Shown here: in pieces, positions 24,056 through 33,614 of the stretch
Layout: every line of letters starts with the position of its first letter
How positions within the stretch are numbered: position 1 is the first letter of the stretch
Origin: Orientallactaga sibirica
Taxonomy: Eukaryota > Chordata > Mammalia > Rodentia > Dipodidae
NCBI GenBank assembly: GCA_036365145.1
Contig: JAEOAD010000982.1
Span: forward strand, 8,892,001-8,956,000
Length of the DNA stretch: 64,000 nt
Direction of reading: 5' to 3'
Program-made: the position numbers and the translations under genes
The notes under the pieces: model-generated
Databases searched by the model: none
What the model was told of the DNA's origin: nothing
The model's input: the letters and a program-made list of their open reading frames with translations, nothing else

Positions 24056-24400
24056 TGCAGTGGTCTGATTCATATGTCCCCCATAAACTTAGGCATTCTG
24101 AATGCTGGTCTCCCCAGCTGATGGCAGTTGGAAATTACAGCCTCCTGGAGGCAGTGTATTGTTGGGGGTGGGCTTATGGGTGTTAAAGCCAGTTTCCCCA
24201 TGCCAGTGTTTGGCACACTCTCTTGTTCCTGTTGTCCACTTGAGGCTGGTGAGGGGGTGATGTCCACCCTCTACTCATGCCATCATTTTCCCTGCCATCA
24301 TGGAGCTTCCCCCGAGTCTGTAAGCCAAAATAAACCTTTTGTCCTATAAGCTGCTCTTGGTCGGGTGATTTCTGCCAGCAATGCGAACCTGACTGCAACA
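24056..24400 (+). repeat. MaLR-like solo LTR
   Basis: Begins tgcagtggtctgattcatat, then 'gtcccccataaa', and ends 'ctgtaagccaaaataaacct' and 'gcgaacctgactgcaaca'. The AATAAA near the 3' end is the LTR polyadenylation signal. It interrupts old L1. Confidence 0.65.
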
Positions 24401-24599
24401 GCCCTCTATGTGAGACTCATCCATGCTATTGCATGTAACAGTAATTCTTCTTAGTTATTTCTTGGCAACATTCCTTTAGATGATATAGAGGTTTGTGTAT
24501 TACCAGTGGCCAGTTGGATTGTTTCTGTTTTCCTCCTGTCTTCAGTTTTAACTTGTGTTCTCTAGATAGTCTATAGAAAGGCACCCTAGGCATCCTGTG

Positions 24600-24991
24600 T
24601 GTGGTAGTTTGAATATATGTCCCCCAATATATTCAGTGTTTTACTAGTTATAGTTTGCATCTGCAATCACCTTGCTAGAGGCAATGTCACTGGGGGCCAG
24701 TCTTAAGGTGTTAATGGTGTGGGTTTGAGATTCCATTGTAAAGATATGCAAATGTGCCTAGCAGGAGTTCCTGAAGTGTGCTGTGTGACCTTTTGGCTGT
24801 AGTTTTGCTCTGTGTGCTGTGGTGGCTGGTTGGTTTTCTCTCTCTTGCCTGGTCCTGTGAAGGGCAGGCCGCTTCTTCTGCCATTATGGAACTTCCCCTG
24901 GATCTGTAAGCTTCAATAAATAATAACCCTTCCTCCATAACTGTGCCTGGTCTGGAAGTTCATCTCAGCGAACCTGAAGCTGTCTGCTACA
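24600..24991 (+). repeat. MaLR-like solo LTR with 5-bp TSD
   Basis: A 392-bp unit running TG...CA: starts tgtggtagtttgaatatatg, contains 'gaacttcccctggatctgta' and AATAAA, and ends 'gaagctgtctgctaca'. CTGTG sits immediately on both sides (24595-24599 and 24992-24996). The length, termini and 5-bp duplication fit an ERVL/MaLR LTR. Confidence 0.85.
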
Positions 24992-25148
24992 CTGTGTAAA
25001 CTTGCTCCAGGCTGATGGCAACATCTACTCACCACTTCATAAACAACTGCTCTGCACGTGGAGTGGCAAGGACTAGCTTAGGCCATCTTTCTCCTAAGAC
25101 TAAAGCCAGCTCCAGGTTACCTTGTCATGTTGCTGAAAACACAATGTA

Positions 25149-25318
25149 GGGGCTGGAGAGATGGCTTAGTGGTTAAGGCACTTCCCCATGACTCCCGTAA
25201 GCCAGATGCACATTGAGGCGCACACATCTGGAGTTTGTTTGCAGTGGCTGGAGGTCCTAATGCACCCATTCTCTTTCTCTCACAAATAAATTAAAAATAA
25301 AATACGTTTTTTTAAAAA
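25149..25318 (+). repeat. tRNA-derived SINE with internal deletion and TSD
   Basis: The head jumps from 'ggttaaggcactt' directly to 'ccccatgactcccgtaagcc', losing the B-box region. The flanks (aacacaatgta and aataacaatgta) form the duplication. Confidence 0.9.
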
Positions 25319-25329
25319 AATAACAATGT

Positions 25330-25920
25330 AGAGGGACAATGAGTTTCGGCGCTTCATCTCCTTTAACTCTGACATGGAGAAGGCAGGTGAGCACAGGGAA
25401 CAGATGGTATATGGGTCCCAGGGAGAGTTTGCAGACATCCAGGAAGGGAGGGAGGAGTTTTTCATCTGGAGTGTGTAAGTATCTTGCACCCTGCCTGCCT
25501 TTGGATAGGGACACAACTTCATTTTGGCTACTTTTGCTGATCATTCTGACATACCCCATGTTTCAAATCTGGGAAACGAATCAGCTGTAGTTGCTTCACA
25601 TGTAGAAATTGAGCAGGCCATATGGCTAGGGTAGTCCCTTGTCGCTGGACAGAGAAGGGCACAAAGAGTTGTCATCTTCCAAGGCTGCCCCTCCCAGCTG
25701 AAGCTGAGAAGGACAGCTAAGAGCCCAGGTGTGTCAGAGCTGGGAACCCCTAGAAGGGAAGCTCTAGAGGTTCGGATGGTAAAAACAAGGTCAGCTGGTT
25801 CATTCTATCACTTTTCCTGCAATTGTTCTGGTTTCAGCCCCGAAAGCTCAAGCACCTGGGAGGTGCCTCAGTACAGGGCAAGGCAAGATGGCTGGTCACC
25901 TAAGAAGCGGGAGCCCTGTT
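25330..25920. other. Single-copy non-coding DNA
   Basis: No repeat or exon was recognised. Overlapping frames up to 100 codons (reverse strand) lack any known motif. Confidence 0.5.
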
Positions 25921-25924
25921 CACA

Positions 25925-26110
25925 CATCTATCTATTCATTCAGTTAACAGCTATTATTGTGCTTCTATTACACACCACAAATTTGGCAAGGTTTGGGGCA
26001 TAGAAGGGTATCTGACAAGGCCATGGTGATCCTTGCCTCTCTTCTGGAGCATTTCCTCTGGAGAGAAAGGTGGGCTTTAAGGAAGTGATTATAACACAGT
26101 GCAATTCGTG
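25925..26110 (+). repeat. L2 LINE fragment
   Basis: 'tattcattcagttaacagct' through 'ttcctctggagagaaagg' follows the L2 order of target phrases. Diverged, with approximate limits. Confidence 0.45.
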
Positions 26111-26705
26111 TCTCGGTGGGGATAATAAGGCAAGGAGGGCTTTAATTGGGGAAATAGGGTAGTCTGCGGAAGTAGGTCAGGAAGTTAATGCACTGCTGGT
26201 ACTGTGTCTCCTTGGTATATCCATAGAGTTCTAAACCTGAGTAGAAAAGCAACTCACAGCAAAATTTGATGGGCTCATAGTGACGGTGGAACAAAGAAGA
26301 TGGCTGATAAGGAAGTACACAGTTTTAGGCCTATGAATGTTTAGATCCCCACTCAGTATTTCTTTTGTCACTTGGAGTGTCTCTGTAGGGCAGTGCAAAG
26401 CAGTCAGCATGCAGTGAACAGGAGAGGAGTTCTTGGCATTGACCATGCCCATAAATTCAGATTGATAGGTATGCCCTGGAAAACCTTCCACATCTTTCCA
26501 GGCTACATAGATAAGGTATAGAGGGGCAAGGACAATGTACTTGGGTTAATAACTCAGTATGTTTGTAAACGGGGCTCTAGGGTTGAAAAGCTAGTGCTGG
26601 ATTTGCCTGAGAGGCCAAGCTATTGTTTTTATAACCCTCTTTAAGGCAATACAAATACATGGTATCTGTTGTAAGTGCTGAAAAACCACCCCGATGCAAG
26701 TTGGC

Positions 26706-26740
<35 letters not shown>

Positions 26741-27885
26741 AAATACTTCTGAATGTTTAACTTTCTGCTCAGCAATTACGTGACAAAACAAATTTCCCTA
26801 AACTAAAGCCCTTATCTCCATGGGTTAGGTTCAAACATTTGGTCCAGTGTCAGACACAGCCAGGCAGGGCAGTCTTGAATTTTAGAGTCCCTTTCTTGTT
26901 CTCTTCAGTCCAGAAGGTGCTAATGATGTTGCTGTAGGGGTGTGCCCTTTTATTTGTGTCTCTTTTAAAAGATAGAGGTAGAAATTGAGGATTTCCCCAG
27001 AGAGGAGTTTCTGTTATTAACATCGAGTGTAACAAATAGTGCACGGATGTTGGGTCCATTTCGTTCTTGTCCTAGTCCCTCTTTTCCTCTTCCTTCTCCT
27101 CTTCTTTCCCCACCGTTAGCACTGCAGGGAAAACAGGGCTCCCCCCAAACGATTCTTCTTCTCTGACATAGAAAGCAATGGCCCACTAGTCTGTGCTGAG
27201 TACTGACCCCTAGGGGTTTGCAACTCTCATGTAGTCTGGCTTATGACAGGTGGAGGCGGGAGGACCGTAGCCTCCCCTGGATGACCTCTGAGCTTTCCTC
27301 TGCAAGAAAGCAATAATGGAGGCTTACCCATGAGGAACGAAGTGCCTCATTCCTTTACAGTTTCATGATGCCTTCCTTTGTAGCTTGTTCAGCACGGCTT
27401 GGCCTGATTTATGATTTTTTTGCCATCTGGTTTATTTCTCTTGTTGTTTAGTATTGTTTTAAAATCTGCTTGAGGCCATCTTTGAGTGAGTCTCTTTTAA
27501 AAAAAAAAATTATAAAAGCAAATCATGGGAATGTCATGTGAAGGTTAAGGATGAAAGGGAAGTTTAAAGAGGACTGTGGTCGTCCTTGTGTGAAGTCCGG
27601 TAGCTAAAAATAAAGTTCCTATTACTTTGTTGATTACGCAATAGAACATTTTCAGATGTGAATACTGTGGAATGTCGCAGTTTGGATTTTGTTTGGTTTG
27701 GGTTTTGTTAAAGTAGGTACAGGAGTTCTGTTAAAGCAGCGAGTCCATTCATTGAGTGATTGAGCACTACTGAGGACAAGGCATGCTGCTGGGTACCATT
27801 GAGGGCGCTTTGTGAAGTCCGTGAATTTGAGCCAAAGCCAAGGTTTTCTTTTCATTTGGTCTGGCCTCAGTTTTCATGTTGCTCT
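26111..27885. other. Single-copy non-coding DNA with one (CAGA)n
   Basis: A pure CAGA tetranucleotide array (about 9 units) at 26705-26740 is the only clear repeat. A possible L2 scrap lies at 27740-27800. No exon was recognised. Confidence 0.5.
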
Positions 27886-27890
27886 TTCTT

Positions 27891-28087
27891 TTTAAAAATT
27901 AATCAATTCATTCATTTATTTATTAGAAAGAGAATGGGTGTACCAAGGCCCCTAGCCACTGTAAATGAACTCCAGACACATATGCCACCCTGTGCATCTA
28001 GCTTTATGTGGGTACTAGGGAATTGAACCAGGGCCCTTAAGCTTTGCAGGAAAGCACCCTAACCACTCTGAGTAATCTCCCCAGCCC
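27891..28087 (-). repeat. tRNA-derived SINE, reversed, with TSD
   Basis: Family order in reverse ending 'gtaatctccccagcccttt'. The target (c/t)atgttgctctt flanks both sides (about 27876-27887 and 28089-28100). The GA tract is very short, so this is an older copy. Confidence 0.88.
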
Positions 28088-28263
28088 TTTATGTTGCTCT
28101 TCCTAAAGGCAAACTGGGGTGAGAAGAGAGCTTGTGGAGCCCTAGTCCTTCTGTAAGAGAAACAGTGCTGTCGTCTTTAAAGAGATGGTACTCTGTAGGT
28201 ACTGGATGCTGTCCCTCCCCCGGGACTTGGTGTAGGATGCATGGAGGTGGAGGGGTGGTGGTG

Positions 28264-28366
28264 ACAGGAAGTGACGTCAGCAGGGACAGGAAGTGGAGGG
28301 AGGGGCCTCCCCCAGGGACCTTGGAGGGAGTCTGACAGGAAGTGATGTAACCACGGACAGGAAGTG
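28264..28366 (+). promoter_or_regulatory. Duplicated ETS/CRE motif cluster
   Basis: CAGGAAGTG, an ETS-type core, occurs four times, at 28265, 28287, 28336 and 28358. The two pairs have identical 22-base internal spacing and lie 71 bases apart, so this is a tandem duplication. The first copy overlaps a perfect CRE palindrome TGACGTCA (28272-28279); the matching site in the second copy is a decayed TGATGTAA. Binding activity is inference. Confidence 0.5.
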
Positions 28367-28389
28367 GAAGTGGACAGGAGTGCATGGTA

Positions 28390-28858
28390 CCAGTGACCTG
28401 GATAACTATGTTTCAATGATATTCTTATTAAAACCAGAAGTCCTGGCTTTCCCAAAGACATTCTGAGACAATTTGGGAAGTACATTTTACAAGAGTGGAA
28501 TTCATAAATGGAGTTGTACGGCCGTCAGCTGCACTGTTTAGACATAAAGTTGGATGAGCAAAGAGGAATTTTACAAGTGTGGATTCAAAGCCTTTAAATG
28601 AACTTGCCTAATGGGTAGTAATGATGTAGAGCATCTTGCTGGGAGGAAAACAAGTCTTATATTTTAAGTACTCCCTTAGATGTAAAAGCAAATGGAGCTT
28701 CAAACAATGCTTGCAAAACATCTTGGTTAAGGATTTTGGTAGAAATGTAAGGATCTTAAATAGTGGCTGGCAGTGGGTAGGCTGCTCCACATAATTTGGA
28801 AACAATTTGGAAATACGAGGTTTCTAAGTCCATCTGACCCTAGAATCACCTTCAGGAA
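28390..28858. other. Single-copy non-coding DNA
   Basis: No repeat family or exon was recognised. Confidence 0.5.
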
Positions 28859-28859
28859 G

Positions 28860-29253
28860 TTCTTGGAGCTGCATATTACTGGACCCAACTTTTTCATTGC
28901 TCTGACCACAGACAGTATCTGACAGAAACAACTTATAGGAGGAAAGATTTAATTTTGGATCATGTTTTCAGTTCATTATGGAGAAGAAGGCATGATGGAG
29001 TTCATGGCACTGGGAGCATATGGTGGGGGCTCCTCACATCACTGTAAATCAGGAAGCAGAGAGCTCATTGGAGCTAGGGGCCAGGCTATAATTTTCAAAG
29101 GCCTACCCCAAATGCCCTGCTTCTATTAGCTAAGGGTTCCTTCCACCTCCCACATGTTCTATGGACTCATAAAATATGTCAACAGCTGATGAACAAGTAT
29201 TCAAAACATGAGCCTGTGGAAGACATTTCAGACTCAAACCATAATGCCATTAC
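28860..29253 (-). repeat. MaLR-like LTR, reversed
   Basis: Read on the reverse strand it opens 'atggtttgagtctgaaatg' and ends with 'cctcctataagttgtttctg', the MaLR-type plan. The TTTAAT at about 28949 corresponds to a degraded polyadenylation signal (ATTAAA). Confidence 0.6.
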
Positions 29254-29701
29254 ATCTATTGGGTCACATTTTGGGGTGTCAGGTGGAAAATATGTATACT
29301 CAGAGAGCTCCCCAGGAGAGTGCTGAGTTTGAGAACCGCTGGCCTGGTGTATTTCTCTGAGTAGGATCAGATCCACATCATCATAGACCTTGTTTTTTCA
29401 AGATTAAGAAACATAAGATAGCTTCTTAGCACATTCCACTGACTCTGGATTGTATATTTATCCTTTAACTCAATTCCAATTTAAAATACCAATCAACTAT
29501 ACAATTCCTTCAAATAACTGTAAATCAAATCACACAGTATTTCTCAAGGATTATGTGTATTCATTATTATACTACTGCATTCGAAGGACAGCCAGTTCCT
29601 CCTGGGCTGATGAGCCAGAGATATGAATAGCTTTTGGATCCCTCAGGTGTTGAGATAGTTGAGAGGATAAATAGTGATAAGTGAATAAAAATGTGAATGT
29701 A

Positions 29702-29861
29702 GCCGGGCGTGGTGGTGCACGCCTTTAATCCCAGCACTCAGGAGGCAGAGGTAGGAGGATCGTCGTGAGTTCGAGGCCACCCTGAGAATACAGAGTGAAC
29801 TCCAGGTCAGCCTGAACTACAGTGAGACCCTACCTCGAAAAACTAAAAAAAATTTTTTAAA
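29702..29861 (+). repeat. B1 SINE, first of a pair
   Basis: Intact B1 (gccgggcgtggtggtgcacg to gaccctacctcgaaaaac) with an A-rich tail. The target aaaaatgtgaatgta lies before it and again after it at 29860-29873. Confidence 0.92.
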
Positions 29862-29873
29862 AATGTGAATGTA

Positions 29874-30018
29874 GCCGGGTGTGGTGGCACATGCCTTTAA
29901 TCACAGCACTTGGGAGGTAGAGGTAGGAGGATTGCCGTGAGTTCGAGGCCACCCTGAGACTACAGAGTGAATTCCAGGTTAGCCTGGGCTAGAGTGAGAC
30001 CCTACCTCAAAAAAAAAT
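29874..30018 (+). repeat. B1 SINE, second of a pair, same target
   Basis: Second B1 in the same orientation (gccgggtgtggtggcacatg). A third copy of the target, as aaaatgcgaatgtt, follows at 30014-30027. The copies differ from each other, so they are separate insertions rather than one duplication. Confidence 0.92.
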
Positions 30019-30064
30019 GCGAATGTTAGTGAGTAAATGAAAATTCAATAAGGCTGTTCTCTGA

Positions 30065-30240
30065 TCCATGTACAGTGTTAGGCCCTTTTACACCTCCCAC
30101 TGACATTTGCAGCATCTTGATGGAAGTGTCTGGAACCTCATTTAGCACATGGGAGACCGGAGTGATGATCCCAGGTGATGCATAGCCCAGTGGCAGAGTC
30201 AGCGGTTGATTCTAGTTCTTTAGCATGTACCACACCACCT
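30065..30240 (-). repeat. MIR SINE fragment, reversed
   Basis: 'tgtacagtgttaggcccttt' and later 'gcatagcccagtggcagagtcagcg' follow the antisense MIR layout. Confidence 0.5.
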
Positions 30241-30334
30241 AGTTCCCCTACTTTTCCTTCTACCTTACATCTGATCCTAACAAGTCACTGCTTCTTTTCT
30301 CTTTCTTCCTCCTCTTCCTTTCCCTTATCTTTGA

Positions 30335-30566
30335 GTACAGGGGATTGAACCCAAGGCTTCACACACGCTATGCAAGTGTTCTACCACCGAGCTGTATTCA
30401 CATCCCTCTTTAGTTTTTTTATGTTGATGACAGGGTCTTTCTAAGTTGCCTGTGCTGGCCTTGAATTCACTCTATAGCCCATCAAGTCCTTGAATTTGGA
30501 ATCCTCTTGCCTGAGCCTGTCAAGCAGCTGGACATACATACAAGCCTGAACTATGTGGCCTAGCTG
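30335..30566 (-). repeat. B1-dID composite SINE, reversed
   Basis: Starts with a reversed ID-like segment (attgaacccaaggcttcaca to accaccgagctgtattca) followed by a reversed old B1 (atgacagggtctttctaagt to tatgtggcctagc). In sense orientation this is B1 then ID, the B1-dID arrangement. Confidence 0.7.
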
Positions 30567-30569
30567 AGT

Positions 30570-31060
30570 TTTCTTCTTTTTACCATCCATAAAGAACATT
30601 CTAAATCGTGTTGGGTTTCGAGATGTGGTTCAGCTTTGGTTATACTCACTCAGGTCCACTCCTTTCTCTAGAGAACTCTGTAAATGTGCTTGAAGAAACT
30701 GTATGTACAGTTCTACTCTGGTTTGACATGTTTGAAAAGAATCAAAGGTAGGACCATTTGTTTGTGAATTATACATAAGTTCCCTTCATCTCTAGAATGT
30801 AATTAAGAAAAGGGGATGAAGGAATCCCAAATTCAAAGCCAAGAGCATTAAGAAGCTGCCAAATGATGTAGGTATTAGCAGCTTCTGCTATGTGCCATGT
30901 GGGTGAGGGCTGCTGTCTGCGTCTTGGCAGGAGGGAGTGGCTGTGGTTCTAGGAATCAGGCGAGAGGGAGGCAGGCAGCAGGTCCTTTCCTGTTCCCTGA
31001 AGATTTTGTAGAGGTACAACAGAATTCCAAGTGGTATTTCTCACAGGTTCGTGGACGATG
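30570..31060. other. Single-copy non-coding DNA
   Basis: No repeat or exon was recognised. GC content rises towards the right end. Confidence 0.45.
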
Positions 31061-31064
31061 GCTT

Positions 31065-31379
31065 TGTTGCGGTCCCCCCTAAGGCCAGCCCGGGAGGGAC
31101 GGTAGGTCTCTGCCGAGTTGGGGTGAGCAGCACAGAGTCACGACACAGACTCCGGGAGTTGGGTGGAAGCAGCAGAGGGCGAGCTGCCGCAAACCCGTTT
31201 ATTCAGGAAGTGCACGTCGGTTTTAAGGGGCTTGGCTGGCTAATCATTGTATGAGGTGGTCCCCCTTTTTGTGACCAATGACAGCCTGTCTCTGGACAGG
31301 ACATCTCGTAGGAGGCTTCTCGCGAGCATGGGACTGTAGCTGTTGTCACACCAAGCCTGCGCAGAACGCCATGTTCACA
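31065..31379 (-). repeat. ERVK-like solo LTR, reversed (right edge uncertain)
   Basis: GC-rich and CpG-rich relative to its surroundings. On the reverse strand it shows an ATTGG box (plus-strand CCAAT at about 31274), a TTAAAA promoter-like box at about 31219, AATAAA at 31198-31203, and a U5-like end finishing 'ggaccgcaaca'. The layout recalls rodent IAP/ERVK LTRs. The outer edge could extend to 31498. No clean TSD was found. Confidence 0.55.
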
Positions 31380-31498
31380 GAAGGCACTTCCTGTTTTCTT
31401 CTGCCATGCGGTCTGGCTATGGCCAGGCCTGTATTGTGCCATACATGGCTTCACTATCATTTTAATTTCTTTTCTGAAAGTAGTCTTTGGATCACGAC

Positions 31499-31655
31499 CG
31501 GGTAACTGCTTAGCATGATTGACATTTGGGATGTGGTGGTTCTTTGCTTGGGTGAAGGAGGGACTTCCTTGACGGTATACCTGGCCTCCTCTACCCACTA
31601 GATGCCCCCCCCATTCAAATTGTGATGATGAAAAATGTCCCCTTGGTGGCTTAGG
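31499..31655 (-). mobile_element. MER20 hAT-Charlie DNA transposon fragment, reversed
   Basis: Contains 'gattgacatttgggatgtgg', 'ctggcctcctctacccacta', 'gatgcccccccc' and 'tgatgatgaaaaatgtcccc', which follow the antisense MER20 consensus in order. The outermost terminal inverted repeat on the right is not clear. Confidence 0.75.
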
Positions 31656-32589
31656 ACTATAGTAGAAACAGGGAAGGAGGAAAAGATCTGCTGTGGAGCA
31701 AGAACACTAAGCTGGAAGTGGTAGGAGAAACCTTAAAACCTCAACCTTCTTTCTTCCCTCATCCAGCAGAGATGGTAGTGTATATAAAATTTAGAAAACT
31801 TCACTACCCAGGCTTTCCTTAAGCAATAAGTGCTCAATGACCCTTTTAAAACCTATTCCATTCTTTTTTCTCTCTCTCACCATTCCTTGGTCCATAGTGC
31901 TGTAGCCTGAGATACCCTAAGCCAAGTCTACAGTAAGTTCCAGTCTCAGTTATGCTACTAGACAGGAAGTTCTTTATTTTTTTCATGACTCAGTGTCCTT
32001 ACTTATAAAGTAGCGGTAACAATAGTATCTCCCTCGTAGGAATTGTTGCTTGTGAAGACTGACTATTTGCGAAGATTTAATACAGTACCTGGCAGGTGAT
32101 AAGATTTTTGTGCAAGTGTTTTGTAAATAAAACATAAAGAATTTGGATGGAAAAACTGTGGCAAATACCGCCATTCAACAAATGGTTGTTTGCTATTGGA
32201 CAGGGCCCCACTATTCCCTTTCAGTTGCTCAGATCCAACCTTCTGTGTCCTCCAAGGCAATCCCCGTGCTCACCTCTCCCTGTCAGCACTAGAGGGTACT
32301 GTGGGAGCATAGCCTCCTATGGGACAAGGAGGCTCTCCTATACAGTCTCAAAGCTAAGTGCTCTATGTCCCAGTGGCTATGTGCTATGACCATGCAATGT
32401 GAATTCCTCATGAAAATGGGAATGCTCATTTACTCGTCAACTCAACATCCTCTGTGAACAATGACTTGACTCCACGTATCTTCAGCTGTGCCCAAAATAT
32501 ATTGAACCATCATTCACTATTTCATACAACCTCTCTGAAATATCTAAGGTGATCTTTGAGTATGTTAGTTGAGAAGATTGTCTTCTCAC
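31656..32589. other. Mostly single-copy; probable MIR at 31980-32125
   Basis: The stretch 'atgactcagtgtccttactt' to 'gatttaatacagtacctggc' reads as a sense MIR. The rest is unassigned. Confidence 0.45.
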
Positions 32590-33360
32590 ACTCTCTCCCA
32601 CCTCACGTCCTTCCTCCACATGAATATTCATTGTGAACCATTTATGAATTGAGTGCTATTCTAGGTGCTGAGGATCCAGCAATGACCATGGCATATGAGA
32701 CCTCTGTCCCCAAGGAGTTCCCACTCAATTTAGAGTGGTGAAGACAGGTTGTAAAGAGAAAGAAAAGAACACATATTTCGCTAATGTGATAGGCCCTGGA
32801 GGAAAACCATACAGAGACTGATATGAGACAGAATAACAAAGGTGGAAGTGGAAACTGTCACAAATGGTCATAGAAGTTTCTCAAAACAGAGCATTGTTTT
32901 GATTTCAGATGTAAGGGCTGAGAAGAAACCAGCTGTGGGAAGGGCATTCCAAGGTGAGGATACAGCCAGTGGAAAGGCCCCAAGGCAGGAAAAAGCTCAG
33001 GAGCCTCAATAAAAATAAGTATTCTGAGCAAAGAGAAAAGTGACAGGAGATGAGACTTGAAAGAGTTAACATAGGGAGGGTCATATCAGGGTTTTTTAGG
33101 GCTTGACTTTTATTATACAATACAAAAGATTCCATTGGAGAGTTTAGACAGATGAGTAAAACAATCTGATTTATGTTTTGAAAAAGGGAATGAGTAAGTG
33201 TTGAACACTGCTGAGCTGAGTGAGATGAGGGCCAAGAGATTCTCCCTGTGGGTCTGACGACATGGAGGTCATCATGACCCGAATACGAGCGATTGCAATG
33301 CAGAAGTGGAGAGCAGATGCTCTCCCTGCCTTTTGGGTTGAGAACATACAATTCCATCAA
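32590..33360 (+). repeat. Ancient L2-type LINE fragment
   Basis: A long run of L2-like phrases in order: 'ttgagtgctattctaggtgc', 'aaggagttcccactcaattt', 'gggaagggcattccaaggtg', 'aaggccccaaggcaggaaaa', 'tgatttatgttttgaaaaag'. The 169-codon frame on the opposite strand (32905-33414), the longest stop-bounded frame in the window, lies almost wholly within this relic and is not a gene. Confidence 0.7.
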
Positions 33361-33565
33361 GGCATAGGCATTTGCTTGGGACGGGATTAATAAGTCCGTT
33401 CCATTTCTAAACACTACTTTGCTTCATTTTGAAGGAATTCCTGGGTTTTATTCCTTCTTCAGAGAAAGACTTCTTGGAATAGTAGTGATGAGATCCAAGA
33501 TGCCAATACTTGCCTGCCACCCACTCCTTTGGTGGCTTGCCAGTGTAGTTCAGTCCCAGCTCTCA

Positions 33566-33575
33566 GACACACACA

Positions 33576-33611
<36 letters not shown>
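33566..33611. repeat. (CA)n microsatellite
   Basis: CA repeat interrupted once by CGCG. Confidence 0.95.

Positions 33612-33614
<3 letters not shown>

Larger units (their letters stand above)
23540..24560. repeat. Old L1 fragment split by a SINE and an LTR
   Basis: Pieces at 23540-23743, 23966-24055 and 24401-24540 read as one continuous ancient L1 (for example 'tcttaattgtacaagttaat' and 'ctcatccatgctattgcatg') once the younger insertions are removed. Confidence 0.6.

Noticed and set aside
26705..26740. Regular 4-base repeats considered as a CRISPR-like or other array
   Set aside because: A simple (CAGA)n microsatellite without spacers; the genome is eukaryotic.
31203..31598. 131-codon reverse-strand frame
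   Set aside because: It crosses from a MER20 into an LTR, both non-coding elements.
32905..33414. 169-codon reverse-strand frame, the longest stop-bounded frame in the window
   Set aside because: It lies almost wholly within an ancient L2 relic, read antisense, and has no recognisable domain.
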